NCBI GenBank assembly: GCA_964551835.1
Contig: CAZKEM010000026.1
Span: 1 to 54,146 of the forward strand
DNA: 54,146 nt
Reading direction: 5' to 3'
Source of the DNA: JAHDCC01 sp964551835
Lineage (GTDB): Bacteria; Actinomycetota; Acidimicrobiia; Acidimicrobiales; SZUA-35
Each line of letters begins with the position of its first letter. Position 1 is the first letter of the stretch. Position numbers and translations under genes: made by a program. Shown piece after piece: positions 42,497-52,260 of the stretch. The notes beneath the pieces were generated by a model, which saw nothing but the letters and a program-made list of their open reading frames with translations, was not told where the DNA came from and ran no database searches.

Positions 42497-43599
42497 TTGG
42501 GTACCCAAACCTTAACTGTCAGACCGGGTTCGTCCGGTTGCGATTTAAAGGACAGTTCGCCGCCGATTCGTTCGACGCGCGTACGGCATCCGGTCAATCC
42601 AACTCCCTCGATGATTTCGTCGGCTTGACCAGTGCCGTTATCAGACATCACTACATTGGTACCGCTATCACCATCGAAAATCGTTAGCGTTACTCGATCG
42701 GCGTAGCTGTGGCGCTCGACGTTGCGCAACAACTCCCGGCAGGTGGTAACCAAAATTGCGCCCTGGTTGTCGCTGATCATGGGCGAGCCATGAGGAAGAA
42801 TCAGCCTGGCCAGGATGCCGCTTCGTCGTTCCATTTCCCGCACGTCTGCCTGAAGCGCAGCAAGAGTAGACAAGTCGTTTGCTTCTACTAAGCCGGCAAT
42901 AGACTCTCTTAAAGCACTAGCCGCTGCCACAGCATTGTCGCTGATCTCCTGGGCACGGTCCGAAACATCCTCGTTGTCGCTCGCTACTTCGCCCAGCCGT
43001 TTGGCGCCAGCCTCGATGGCGAAGAGCAGAGCCCCGACTGAATCGTGCAACTGTTGAGCTGACCTGTTTCGCTCCTCTTGAACCGCGACTCTCGCTACCT
43101 CTTCTGTCTCGATAGCAGCGGAGAACTTCTGGGCTGTACGCTCAGCTTCTTCGAGGGCAATTTTGGTTGCCCGGTCGCTGAACGGAGCGCCATCACGACG
43201 GCCCGCATACGCAACGGCCGCTACATGCCCGTTTATGGCAACTGGGACCGCCAACATAGAAACGATCCGCTCTCGCCGGACCGCTTCGTCATACTGATGG
43301 GAGATAGCGGGCGAAGTCAGGTAGTCGTCGACAGAGAAAGGAGCATCAGTCGCTATCACCTGACCACCGAGACCCATGGTTGGTAGCACGAATAAACCCT
43401 TAAGCGAGTCAGTCCATGTACCAAACAGGCCACCAGTCTCGTAGCTACCGTACTGTCGCCGTATCGCGAACATGCCCATATCGGTCGAAAGACGATCAGA
43501 GATCTGAACGACCAAATCGCGCATGAGCCCTTCCGGGTCAAGTACGAAATGCCGCGATTCGGCAAGGGTTGGGAATACGAAACCATCTTGATTTTGCAT
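42493..43599 (-). CDS. Cytosolic GAF-domain histidine kinase (HisKA_3 type)
   Basis: 368 residues, ATG at 43599 after a strong GGGAGG SD. A GAF-like sensor (about 20-165: FSVDDYLTSPAISHQY, RIVSMLAVPVAINGHVAAVAYAGRR) precedes a NarL-partner dimerisation helix with the phospho-His185 in RNRSAQQLHDSVGALLF. The HATPase_c part has LVTTCRELLRNVERHSYADRVTL (N-box) and VVMSDNGTG. There is no membrane segment, so the signal is intracellular, perhaps a small ligand or redox cue. It is encoded with its regulator. Confidence 0.92.
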   Translation of the reverse strand: MQNQDGFVFPTLAESRHFVLDPEGLMRDLVVQISDRLSTDMGMFAIRRQYGSYETGGLFGTWTDSLKGLFVLPTMGLGGQVIATDAPFSVDDYLTSPAISHQYDEAVRRERIVSMLAVPVAINGHVAAVAYAGRRDGAPFSDRATKIALEEAERTAQKFSAAIETEEVARVAVQEERNRSAQQLHDSVGALLFAIEAGAKRLGEVASDNEDVSDRAQEISDNAVAAASALRESIAGLVEANDLSTLAALQADVREMERRSGILARLILPHGSPMISDNQGAILVTTCRELLRNVERHSYADRVTLTIFDGDSGTNVVMSDNGTGQADEIIEGVGLTGCRTRVERIGGELSFKSQPDEPGLTVKVWVPK

Positions 43600-43717
43600 G
43601 CTTACCTCCCTCTTAGACCTAGTTGCAGCGATATGGTTCAAGATACCAGGCGTTATAACGTGTGAAAAGCGACACTCAATAACCAGTTCGTACGGCCTAC
43701 AAGTCATCTACGAACAT

Positions 43718-45409
43718 TTAGCGCAGATCCGCTTCGATAAACTCAAGCTCGTTACGCGCACCCTGACCATCCCGAGCATCCTCCTGTCCTCGAAGATCCA
43801 CCCTGCGGATCTTGCCAGAAATGGTTTTAGGCAGCTCAGCGAATTCCAGCCTACGTACCAACTTGTAACCAGGTACCCGGTCGCGCACGAAGCTGAAGAT
43901 ATCCCGAGCGGTATCCGCCGTCGGCTCGGCATCGCCGACAATGGCGATATATGCCTTAGGCACATTACCTCTAAGTTCATCTGGTGACGGGACAACGGCT
44001 GCCTCGGCGACCGAACTGTGCTCGATAAGGACACTTTCAAGTTCAAACGGGCTTATTCGATACCCCGACGCCTTGAACACGTCGTCAGATCGGCCGACGT
44101 AGGTTAGGTAGCCATCTTCGTCTCGCTCGGCCACATCACCAGTTCGGTAGTGTTTGCCATCTATCGCCTCGGAGGTCTTCGAGGCATCGTCGGCATAACA
44201 GTCCATCAGCGGTAGCGGGTGACCAGAGGTGAACGCGATCGAAAGCTCGCCCTCGGTCGTCGGAAGACCATCGGGGTCTAGGAGGTTTATGGTGTAGCCG
44301 GGCATCGGTCGTCCCATAGAACCCGGCTTGAGGTTAGCGCCGGGCGGGTTGCCGACCTGAGCGGTAGTTTCAGTTTGACCATAGCCATCGCGAATCGTGG
44401 CGTTCCATGAGGACCGAACCGACTCAATAACCTCTGGGTTGAGTGGCTCACCCGCTGATAACGCCTCCCGAATGACAACCGGATACGACCCAAGGTCTTC
44501 TTGGACCAGGTACCGCCATACTGTCGGCGGGGCGCACAAGGTCGTCACCTTATGTTCAACCAGTACGTCCAAAACGGCTGGCGCGTCGAATCGATCGTAG
44601 TTGTAGACGAAGATACAGGCTTGTGCGTTGAATGGAGCGAAAAAACAGCCCCATGCGTGTTTCGCCCACCCGGGTGAACTCAGGGTCCAATGCACATCGC
44701 CAGGCTGAATGCCCATCCAGTACATGGTAGATAAGTGTCCGACCGGATAGCTGACTTGAGAATGGCGAACAAGCTTCGGCTTCGACGTAGTTCCCGAGGT
44801 GAAATATTCGAAGAGTGGATCCGAGGTAGTCGTGGGTTCAGGTGCTGTGAATTCAGTCGAAGCTGAATGAGAATCAGCGAAGTCGACCCACTCACCTCCC
44901 ACTCCGGAAACCGACACTTTGATAACACCGGCGACAGCGGATGGCTCTAGTGCGTCAACTGCCCCCATGCCTTTTTCGTTGGTTAAAACCAATTTGAGGC
45001 CTCCGCGTTCAAACCGGTCGGCTAAGTCAGTGCCAGCTAACAAGGTGGTGGCTGGAATCATTACGGCGCCTATCCGCAATGCCGCTAGCATCGACTCCCA
45101 CAGCGGTACCTCGTTATTTAACATGATCAAAATGCGGTCGCCGCGTTTTAGGCCCAGCTCCGATAAGAAGTTGGCTACCTGTCGAGAGCGGTCAGCTAGC
45201 TCGCCGTAAGATACCTTCGACTGAGCTCCATCCGATTCAACCAAATGCAATGCAGGTGAGTCATTCCCATCCGCTATCGAGTCAAAATAGTCTCTCGCCC
45301 AGTTAAAATCGGCAGGCAGATCAGGCCACGAGAAGTTCTCATAGGCCGTCTCGTAGTCGGCTCGATGTTCAAGAAGGTAGTCCCGGGCCTGGATGAACGT
45401 GCTGGACAT
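43718..45409 (-). CDS. AMP-forming acyl-CoA synthetase (medium-chain/MACS type)
   Basis: 563 residues. ATG at 45409; a GTG three codons upstream is possible. FEYFTSGTTSKPKLVRHSQ is the AMP-binding P-loop, IRDGYGQTETTAQVG the A5 motif, HYRTGDVAERDEDGYLTYVGRSDDVFKASGYRISPFELE spans A7-A8, and GKIRRVDLR at the end holds the A10 lysine. It activates a carboxylic acid to its CoA thioester. It lies downstream of the Liv importer on the same strand (47-nt gap after livF), so it probably acts on the imported compound. Confidence 0.93.
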   Translation of the reverse strand: MSSTFIQARDYLLEHRADYETAYENFSWPDLPADFNWARDYFDSIADGNDSPALHLVESDGAQSKVSYGELADRSRQVANFLSELGLKRGDRILIMLNNEVPLWESMLAALRIGAVMIPATTLLAGTDLADRFERGGLKLVLTNEKGMGAVDALEPSAVAGVIKVSVSGVGGEWVDFADSHSASTEFTAPEPTTTSDPLFEYFTSGTTSKPKLVRHSQVSYPVGHLSTMYWMGIQPGDVHWTLSSPGWAKHAWGCFFAPFNAQACIFVYNYDRFDAPAVLDVLVEHKVTTLCAPPTVWRYLVQEDLGSYPVVIREALSAGEPLNPEVIESVRSSWNATIRDGYGQTETTAQVGNPPGANLKPGSMGRPMPGYTINLLDPDGLPTTEGELSIAFTSGHPLPLMDCYADDASKTSEAIDGKHYRTGDVAERDEDGYLTYVGRSDDVFKASGYRISPFELESVLIEHSSVAEAAVVPSPDELRGNVPKAYIAIVGDAEPTADTARDIFSFVRDRVPGYKLVRRLEFAELPKTISGKIRRVDLRGQEDARDGQGARNELEFIEADLR

Positions 45410-45456
45410 TAGTTTCACTCTTTCTCGTCGTCGTCAGTAGCTATGGGTGGGCGCCG

Positions 45457-46230
45457 TTATTCGCGTACGCCAAGGTATGCGTGTTGCACTTCGTCCGAAG
45501 CCGACAAATCATCAGCGTCACCTGACAGAACGATCCGTCCGTTCTCCATCACGTAAGCCCGGTCGGCGATTCGAAGCGCTGCCTTTGCGTTCTGCTCAAC
45601 TAACAATATTGTCACATCGAGTTCGTCGTTTAAATCTTCGATGATGCGGAAGATGTCGGCGACGATCAAAGGTGCAAGGCCGAGCGACGGTTCGTCGAGC
45701 AACAGAATCTTCGGTCGTGCCATTAGAGCCCGTGAGACGGCAAGCATTTGCTGCTCCCCTCCGGACAAAAATCCTGCCTTTTGTTTTCGCCGTTCACCAA
45801 GACGGGGAAAGAGATCGTAGGCTTTGGTTTGGCCATCGGCAATCTCTGATCGAGAACGGGTGTAGCCGCCAGCAGCCAGGTTTTCTTCAACGGTAAGATG
45901 CTTAAAAACTCGGCGTCCTTCGAGCGACTGGGCTATGCCTCGCCGCACGATCTTGGCTGGCGAAATGCCAACAATAGAACGTTCGAAGGCCTTGATTTCA
46001 CCATTGACTATTGCACCGTCTTCCGACGGTAGGAGTCCTGAGATCGCCTTGAGCGTTGTTGATTTGCCAGCTCCGTTCGGGCCAAGCAAGGCAACGATCT
46101 CACCGGGCATGATCGCCAAATCAATACCGGCGAGTCCTGTTATGGTTCGTTGGTATGTGACATGGAGATCGGCGATCTCCATGGCCGGGGCCGAGTCGAT
46201 TGACCCGGCCCCTTCCATGGCTTCGGTCAC
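45457..46230 (-). CDS. livF: Liv-type ABC importer ATP-binding protein
   Basis: 257 residues if started at the GTG at 46230, which overlaps the binding-protein stop as GTGA; ATG at 46218 and GTG at 46260 are alternatives. Walker A LLGPNGAGKSTTLKAISG, LivF-style signature FLSGGEQQMLAVSRALMARPK, Walker B ILLLDEPSLGLAP. It energises import together with the second ATPase (49464-50342). Confidence 0.93.
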   Translation of the reverse strand: MTEAMEGAGSIDSAPAMEIADLHVTYQRTITGLAGIDLAIMPGEIVALLGPNGAGKSTTLKAISGLLPSEDGAIVNGEIKAFERSIVGISPAKIVRRGIAQSLEGRRVFKHLTVEENLAAGGYTRSRSEIADGQTKAYDLFPRLGERRKQKAGFLSGGEQQMLAVSRALMARPKILLLDEPSLGLAPLIVADIFRIIEDLNDELDVTILLVEQNAKAALRIADRAYVMENGRIVLSGDADDLSASDEVQHAYLGVRE

Positions 46231-47429
46231 GGAACTATTACATCTTTTAGCGTAGTCCACTTACCGTCGGCAACTACCTGAATCGGAGCACCTGTCATTC
46301 CGGCGTGGCTATCACTCGAGTAGGAGATGTCGGCCGAAAGCCCTCCGGTAGACAGCGTTTGACCTTCTAGTGCTTCCTTGATCGCCGGGCCGGTAACCTC
46401 ATCGCCACTCTCGACCACATCAGAAATGGCGGTGACCATTGATCGCATAGCCGTCCAGCCATGGATATAGCCAATCGACACGTCGTCGCCACCAGTAGCG
46501 GTGATGTCCGTTAAGCCCTCGGCGCCCGAGTTCGCTCCGAGGAACGGTTGTACCGCTAAGACACCTTCAGCTTCTTCACCAGCTAGTTCAATGAGAACCT
46601 CATTGCCGCACCAGTTCAAACAAATTACCTGTGCGTCGCTACCCGACGAAACCAGATCTCGAACCAAGGTCGCCGCAGGACTAGGAACGTTTTGGATGAC
46701 AATGTAGTCAACGTCGCCAGCCTGGGTAATCTGACCAACGTAGTCGGTCACGCCGCCAGGCATTGGAATAGCCTCAAAGGCAATGTCGAGGCCCTCATCA
46801 GCAATGTACTTCTCGCCGTCTGCAAGAGGAGAGGTACCAAATGGGCTGTCATTGTGGAAGACGGCAACCGATGTTCCGCCTTCGTCAGCAATATGTTTCA
46901 GCGCTACGCGCATCTGTTCAGAGTAGGTTGAAGCTGGCAGAAAGTTGTACGGGGTGGCAGAAGGGTCTGCCAACTCTTCCGACAACGAAGCACTCATGAA
47001 AGGAACTTCGTCCGCCGCTATCTTCTCTCTTAGCGCCTCGGTATCGCCGGTTCCCCAACCCATAAACGCGACCGCACCCTCAGAAACAAATTGCTCGTAG
47101 AGCTGCTCAGCGATGGCTACGTCATATTGGTAGTCCTGCGAGACCAGTTCGATCTCACGACCATTCGCTCCACCATTGGCGTTGATGTAGTCGATGTATC
47201 CCTTCTGGCCTTCGAAATAGTCGACACCAACATCTGAGGTCGGTCCGGTCAAGTCGGCGATCATTCCGACAACGATGGGTTCACCTTCGAGCTCGGTTGG
47301 CTCTCCGCCTTCGCCCCCGCTATCGGTTCCCCCTGTCCCGGCCGTGACATCGGAACTGCCGCATGCGGCTGCGACCAATGCCATGGCGCTGAACAGTGCA
47401 AGCACCGCCATCCATTTTTGTTTTCTCAT
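46227..47429 (-). CDS. livK: Liv-type ABC importer substrate-binding lipoprotein
   Basis: 400 residues. ATG at 47429 follows AAGGGG. The signal peptide ends in the lipobox LVAAAC, then a Gly/Ser spacer. The two-lobed type I periplasmic-binding fold is shown by PIVVGMIADLTGPTSDVG, FEGQKGYIDYINANGGANGREIELVSQDYQYD, VAFMGWGTGDTEALREKI and SVAVFHNDSPFGTSPLADG. It binds branched-chain amino acids or, in many relatives, aromatic or short organic acids; the ligand is not predictable. It is the fourth gene of the importer operon. Confidence 0.92.
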   Translation of the reverse strand: MRKQKWMAVLALFSAMALVAAACGSSDVTAGTGGTDSGGEGGEPTELEGEPIVVGMIADLTGPTSDVGVDYFEGQKGYIDYINANGGANGREIELVSQDYQYDVAIAEQLYEQFVSEGAVAFMGWGTGDTEALREKIAADEVPFMSASLSEELADPSATPYNFLPASTYSEQMRVALKHIADEGGTSVAVFHNDSPFGTSPLADGEKYIADEGLDIAFEAIPMPGGVTDYVGQITQAGDVDYIVIQNVPSPAATLVRDLVSSGSDAQVICLNWCGNEVLIELAGEEAEGVLAVQPFLGANSGAEGLTDITATGGDDVSIGYIHGWTAMRSMVTAISDVVESGDEVTGPAIKEALEGQTLSTGGLSADISYSSDSHAGMTGAPIQVVADGKWTTLKDVIVP

Positions 47430-47464
47430 TTGATTTCCCCTTTGTGTAGCAATTTCATCATTAA

Positions 47465-48595
47465 TCAATCCTCTAATGAGGTCTTGAGACTTGTCGTGTT
47501 TACGCCATTACCTTCAACCGATCGCGACCCCCAGCGTCCGAGCCGGATACTGGCGATGCCGCCCGGCACGCGAACCAGAAAGACGACAATCACGATGCCA
47601 AATATCAATGTCTGGATCGAAGGCAGTTTGGTAACAAGGAACGGCACCTCGTCTCGAAGTGAGACGGCTAGGTCGTCGATCAGGACTGGCAGGGCCGACA
47701 TTGCGATTGCCCCGAAGAAGCTGCCTCTGAGAGTGCCCAGGCCGCCAACGATGATCATGGCTAAATAGAGAATAGAAACCTCGACCTCGAATCGTTCGAA
47801 GGTGACGATGCCGCGCCAGGAACCGATCAATGCACCGGCCAAACCAACGTAGGCCGATGAGATCGCGAAGCTCAGCAACTTATATCGGGTGATGTTTACC
47901 CCTACAACCGAACTTGCGGTCTCTGCGTCTCTAATGGCGACGAACGACCGGCCGAAATTACTCGTGACCAGGTTCTTCATCAGAATTGCAGATACAGCGC
48001 ACAGAGTTATCGTCAGCCAATACCAGCGGAAATTGTTATCGAAGGCGAATCCGAATAGTTCTGGGGGTGGCACATCGATAGATCCTGAGCCTTCGGTCAA
48101 CCATTTCCAATTGACAATGACCCACAGGATTATGCTCTGGGCCGCCAGCGTTGCAATGGCTAAATAGAGACCTCGCAGGCGTAGAGCCGGAAGACCTACA
48201 ATCACCCCGATCACGGTGGTGAGAATGACAGCGAGAACTATCGCTGCGACCGTCGGAAGCCCTGTTCGGGTAATGAGAAAACCAGATGTATAAGCGCCAA
48301 CGGCCAGGAACCCACCTTGACCGATGCTGATTTGGCCGGTGTAGCCAACCAAGAGGTTGAGTCCCAACGCGGCGATGATGGCGATCCCGATCTGCACACC
48401 GACCAGCAGCCACTTGGGCGATGCAAAAAACGGGAAGATCGCCACCAGTACCGCAACAAGCAGTATCCAAACCAAGTTGCTACGATCGAGGAAGCCTGAA
48501 AGGAAGGATCCAGTTGATCCCGACGATTTTTCTGAGCCGTCCTCCGTCGACTCTTGCGACGAATCCGGGGCCAGGTCTTGGGTTGAGGTAGTCAT
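47465..48595 (-). CDS. livM: Liv-type ABC importer permease LivM
   Basis: 376 residues. An acidic Ser-rich cytoplasmic tail (about 1-32), then eight to nine helices with the LivM motifs ALGLNLLVGYTGQISIGQGGFLAVGAYTSG, LPALRLRGLYLAIATLA and AIRDAETASSVVGVNITRYKLLSFAISSAYVGLAGALIG (EAA-type loop). The start overlaps the livH stop as ATGA. The C-terminus lies 35 nt before the binding-protein gene. Confidence 0.95.
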   Translation of the reverse strand: MTTSTQDLAPDSSQESTEDGSEKSSGSTGSFLSGFLDRSNLVWILLVAVLVAIFPFFASPKWLLVGVQIGIAIIAALGLNLLVGYTGQISIGQGGFLAVGAYTSGFLITRTGLPTVAAIVLAVILTTVIGVIVGLPALRLRGLYLAIATLAAQSIILWVIVNWKWLTEGSGSIDVPPPELFGFAFDNNFRWYWLTITLCAVSAILMKNLVTSNFGRSFVAIRDAETASSVVGVNITRYKLLSFAISSAYVGLAGALIGSWRGIVTFERFEVEVSILYLAMIIVGGLGTLRGSFFGAIAMSALPVLIDDLAVSLRDEVPFLVTKLPSIQTLIFGIVIVVFLVRVPGGIASIRLGRWGSRSVEGNGVNTTSLKTSLED

Positions 48596-49464
48596 GCCCT
48601 ATCAATCTCTTTTTGGCCGAACAGACCGTATGGGCGAATAAGGAGAATCGCGACGAGGATCACCCAGGGCAGGACCGAAGGCAACCCTCCCCCGATATAG
48701 CCGCCGGTAAAGGCCACCGAAAGGCCGATAATTAGTCCGCCGGCGATGGTGCCCCAGATTGACTCCAGGCCCCCCAAAATGACGACCGGGAAGACAATTA
48801 GCCCGAAACCGGCGATCTCACCGGACACGCCGGTAATGTTGGCGACGAGGACTCCTCCGGCAACTGCGCTGATGCCAGCCAACACCCAGGCGAGAGCGAA
48901 GATGCGATTGACGTCAATGCCCATCGCCATCGAGGCTTGTTGGTCGTCGGCGACCGCCCGCATGGCTAGGCCAAACTTGGTCCTCAGGAAAAAGAGGGAG
49001 AACACAGCGAGTACCACAGCTGCCAATCCGACGGCCCATATCTTGTTTGTGGGCATCGTGGCGCCGCCGATTTCAACAACGCCGGTTGGAATAAATCTAG
49101 GTAACGCCTTTGGTGACGTGCCGAACTTCAGCTGGAGTATTGATTTTATGACTTCGGCGAGTCCGATCGTGACCATGATGATCGAGACATGACTTCGACC
49201 GGTCATCTTCCTCAAGATGAGGCGTTCGACAGTCACTCCAAGGACGATTGCAACCCCAATTGCAAAGAAGATCGCTACTGGCCACGGCATCGAAAACTCG
49301 ACGATGCCCATGTAGACCATGTATCCACCGATGGCGAGAAGCTCACCTTGTGCGAAGTTGAGTACACCGGTCGCTTTGTAGATTAAGGCGAATCCTAGGG
49401 CGGCTAAGGCGAGAATCGCTCCGTTCGCTAAACCGGTCAGCGCTAGTTGCAAGAAGGTCGTCAT
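48592..49464 (-). CDS. livH: Liv-type ABC importer permease LivH
   Basis: 290 residues, eight helices. LALTGLANGAILALAALGFALIYKATGVLNFAQGELLAIGGYM at the N-terminus and MRAVADDQQASMAMGIDVNRIFALAWVLAGISAVAGG (EAA loop) are diagnostic; VVILGGLESIWGTIAGGLIIG closes the fold. The stop of livG overlaps its ATG by one base (TGATG). Confidence 0.95.
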   Translation of the reverse strand: MTTFLQLALTGLANGAILALAALGFALIYKATGVLNFAQGELLAIGGYMVYMGIVEFSMPWPVAIFFAIGVAIVLGVTVERLILRKMTGRSHVSIIMVTIGLAEVIKSILQLKFGTSPKALPRFIPTGVVEIGGATMPTNKIWAVGLAAVVLAVFSLFFLRTKFGLAMRAVADDQQASMAMGIDVNRIFALAWVLAGISAVAGGVLVANITGVSGEIAGFGLIVFPVVILGGLESIWGTIAGGLIIGLSVAFTGGYIGGGLPSVLPWVILVAILLIRPYGLFGQKEIDRA

Positions 49465-50342
49465 CAGGCTTTAGATTCCTCGCGATGCGGAACGTCTTCG
49501 GCCCCGAGGTAAGCCTCGATAACCGCGGAGTCTGCGGAAACCTCTTCAGGTGTTCCATCGGCGATGACCTGGCCGAAAGAGAGAACAGTCACCGAGTCAG
49601 ACATCGACATCACGGCTCTCATATCGTGTTCGATCATTGAAATAGTTACACCTGAATCTTTCACTGAAAGTATCGTCTCGATCATCGCTTCTCGTTCCGA
49701 GGCTGTCGTGCCTGCCATTGGCTCATCCAACAACAATAACTCCGGCTCGATACAGAGCGCTCGACCTAGTTCGACTTGCTTTTGCATGCCGTAGGCCAAG
49801 CTGCCAGCCGCTGTATCGCGAATTGCGTCGAGCCCAAGCAAATCCACTATTTCTTCGACTCTTTCGCGGTTTTCCGAATCGTCTTTGCGCCAACCTGGTG
49901 AACGAAAGACAGCGCCAAACAAGTTTGGGCGAAGGTGCACATGCCTTCCGAGCATTAGGTTGTCCACGACACTCAGATGGCCGAAAAGTTGAATGTTCTG
50001 AAAGGTTCGGGCCATCCCGATGCGGGCGACTTTTTGTGGCTTGATCCCGATCAGGTCGTTTCGGCCCATCTTGGTAGAAAGAACAGCGGAGCCCTCTCCG
50101 GCCACGTACAGACCAGAAAGACAGTTGAGTAACGTTGTTTTGCCTGCCCCGTTGGGGCCTATAATCGCGTGGACAGTGCCACGGTTAACAGACAGGCTTA
50201 CATCGCGGAGGGCAGCCAAAGATCCGAAGGTGATTCCCACCCCGTCTACTTCCAAAATTGGGGACGGCGCCATCTCCGCGAGGTTCGTGATTTGGGCCAT
50301 AGAGAATTCTACTTCATCCTGTCCAGGCAAACGACCACCCAT
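49464..50342 (-). CDS. livG: Liv-type ABC importer ATP-binding protein LivG
   Basis: 292 residues. ATG at 50342 with GGGGG 7 nt upstream; an ATG at 50300 without SD would remove 14 residues. Walker A IIGPNGAGKTTLLNCLSG, GMARTFQNIQLF, signature SLAYGMQKQVELGRALCIEPE and Walker B LLLLDEPMAG. It is the first gene of the leftward operon livG-livH-livM-livK-livF, divergent from the hydratase-like gene, so regulation probably acts in 50343-50498. Confidence 0.94.
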   Translation of the reverse strand: MGGRLPGQDEVEFSMAQITNLAEMAPSPILEVDGVGITFGSLAALRDVSLSVNRGTVHAIIGPNGAGKTTLLNCLSGLYVAGEGSAVLSTKMGRNDLIGIKPQKVARIGMARTFQNIQLFGHLSVVDNLMLGRHVHLRPNLFGAVFRSPGWRKDDSENRERVEEIVDLLGLDAIRDTAAGSLAYGMQKQVELGRALCIEPELLLLDEPMAGTTASEREAMIETILSVKDSGVTISMIEHDMRAVMSMSDSVTVLSFGQVIADGTPEEVSADSAVIEAYLGAEDVPHREESKA

Positions 50343-50498
50343 TGACGACCCCCTTTTGAGCTAAGTAAAAATACTTCACCCGAATAGTGGAAGCTTCGTT
50401 ATTGCCGGGACCTGTATAGTAACTGCCGCTAAGATGGTTAACCGGGTTATTGCTATCGGACCGGGAGAGACCACAACGATTAAACGGGACCGAGGTCG

Positions 50499-51641
50499 AT
50501 GACAGACACCGATATGACCATAGCCCTGACCGGCGCCGCCAACCCAGACGCGACGGTCCTGTTTGGTGAGGAACCGGCCGGCGACGGCGTGCTTGGTTTG
50601 GTTGTTCTGAATCGTCCGAAGCAGCTAAATGCAGTAGCGGTCGAAATGGACAAACTAATCCACCAACAACTCTCATCTTGGGAATCAAACGACCAGATCG
50701 TGGGAATCGGGATCGTGGGGGCAGGCGACCGGGCCTTTTGCGCCGGGGGCGACGTGGTTTCGATCCACAAGCTGCTGGCAACCTCAGGCGAATCCGAAGC
50801 TTCTCTCGCAGCAATAAATGAATTCGTCGACGTCGAATACGACCTTCTCTCCAGGCTCTACGAATGGGATGCCCCAGTCATAACAATTGCCCATGGCATC
50901 TGCATGGGGTTTGGGTGCGGGATAGCCAGTGTCGGATCGCATCGCATCGCCGGAGAGAACATGAAGATTGCTATGCCGGAGAATCGCATAGGCTTGTTTC
51001 CCGACGTTGGTGCCGGCTGGTTCTTCAACAAGTTCCCGTACGGCCTAGCGAGGACCCTGACTATCTCGGGAGTTACGTTCGAGGAAACTGTGGCGACCAT
51101 CGGTGGCTTCTTTACTGGGCAGGTAGCAAACGATAAGCGGGCGGAGTTGCTAAAGGGGCTACCTGAACTCCCGTGGATCGCTGGCGACCACACCGCCAAC
51201 CATCAACTTCTAACCGACCACTTTGCGACGGTCGCCCCAATCGCCGAAGTTCGACCGACGCTATACGACCGGTTCCGCTCTGACTTCGATGAATTGGCGA
51301 AACTCTCATTGCAGGATTGCCTCGAGCGAATCACCCAACTTGCGCCGAAAGACCCGTTCTTTGCCGCCGCGGCGGCATCGGTTGCCACTTGCAGCCCAAC
51401 TTCGGTCGTTCTTTCCGACCTCTACCTGAAGAAATGCCGCGGCAACTCCCGGGAGGAAGTAACGACGTCGGATCAGGTCTTACTCAAACGACGATTTCGA
51501 GGCCCCGATTTTATTGAAGGCATACGGTCCGCCATCGTCGACAAAGGACATCGGCCAACGTGGGAAGCAGAATCAGTCGACGAAGTCGAACGTTCCACTG
51601 TTACTAACTGGATCGAAGAGGCACTCAAACACCCGATCTAA
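50499..51641 (+). CDS. 3-hydroxyisobutyryl-CoA hydrolase-like (crotonase family)
   Basis: 380 residues, the HIBYL-CoA hydrolase length (plain enoyl-CoA hydratases are about 260). LGLVVLNRPKQLNAVAVEM, VGAGDRAFCAGGDVVS, HGICMGFGCGIASVGSHRIA and MPENRIGLFPDVGAGWFF are the crotonase oxyanion and Glu/Asp segments. GPDFIEGIRSAIVDKGHRPTW near the C-terminus is typical of valine-pathway hydrolases. It releases 3-hydroxyisobutyrate from its CoA ester. ATG at 50499 has GAGG upstream. Divergent from the Liv importer, this suggests a branched-chain amino-acid theme. Confidence 0.9.
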   Translation: MTDTDMTIALTGAANPDATVLFGEEPAGDGVLGLVVLNRPKQLNAVAVEMDKLIHQQLSSWESNDQIVGIGIVGAGDRAFCAGGDVVSIHKLLATSGESEASLAAINEFVDVEYDLLSRLYEWDAPVITIAHGICMGFGCGIASVGSHRIAGENMKIAMPENRIGLFPDVGAGWFFNKFPYGLARTLTISGVTFEETVATIGGFFTGQVANDKRAELLKGLPELPWIAGDHTANHQLLTDHFATVAPIAEVRPTLYDRFRSDFDELAKLSLQDCLERITQLAPKDPFFAAAAASVATCSPTSVVLSDLYLKKCRGNSREEVTTSDQVLLKRRFRGPDFIEGIRSAIVDKGHRPTWEAESVDEVERSTVTNWIEEALKHPI

Positions 51642-51702
51642 CCGACCTCGGCTATGAACGACGGTCGTGAACTTTTCTGGCGGGGCCAGATCCGTACGCA
51701 GC

Positions 51703-52134
51703 TCATTGGTGACTTGGTTTGTCGCGTTTAACCCAACGAGAAGTCTCGCTGATGTCTTCGATCTCAGCACCGGCTTCTTTCCAGCCGTCAAAGCCCGATT
51801 CAAGGTGGGCGACGCTGGTGTAACCCAATTCGTTGAGGGCTTTTGCGGCGAGGGCTGAACGCCACCCGGCGGCGCAGTGAAGTACATAACGCTCATCGAG
51901 TTGGTAGCGGTCGTCGTGGTAAGGGCTTTCAGGGTCGAACCAGAATTCGAGCATGCCTCGGGGTGCTGAAATCGAGCCAGGGATGACACCCATGCCTATG
52001 CGTTCGCGAATGTCGCGAACATCGACCACGGTACACGTTCCGTCTTGAATTTCGGCCTGGAGTTCTCGCACATCGAGTTCTTCGATTTCGTTACGAGCTT
52101 CGGCGACAATGTCGTGGATGTTCCTGCGGGCCAT
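51703..52134 (-). CDS. Rhodanese-domain protein
   Basis: 143 residues, a single rhodanese domain. VDVRELQAEIQDG and CTVVDVRDIRERIGMGVIPGSISAPRGMLEF lead to the active-site loop VLHCAAGWRSALAA with Cys87, then LNELGYTSVAHLESGFDGWKEAG. It transfers sulfane sulfur from a donor to a thiophilic acceptor in the cytoplasm. The partner is unknown. Single gene converging on the hydrolase gene. Confidence 0.93.
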   Translation of the reverse strand: MARRNIHDIVAEARNEIEELDVRELQAEIQDGTCTVVDVRDIRERIGMGVIPGSISAPRGMLEFWFDPESPYHDDRYQLDERYVLHCAAGWRSALAAKALNELGYTSVAHLESGFDGWKEAGAEIEDISETSRWVKRDKPSHQ

Positions 52135-52260
52135 GGTTGAACCCTAGCCTGCGCCGATGGCCAGAATCAACCAGTCCATTACGGATTCGACGCCTCTGTG
52201 TACCGTTGACGGCTCGAATTTCGCTGCCAATCTTTCAGACGTCGTGCTACTCTTCTCAGA

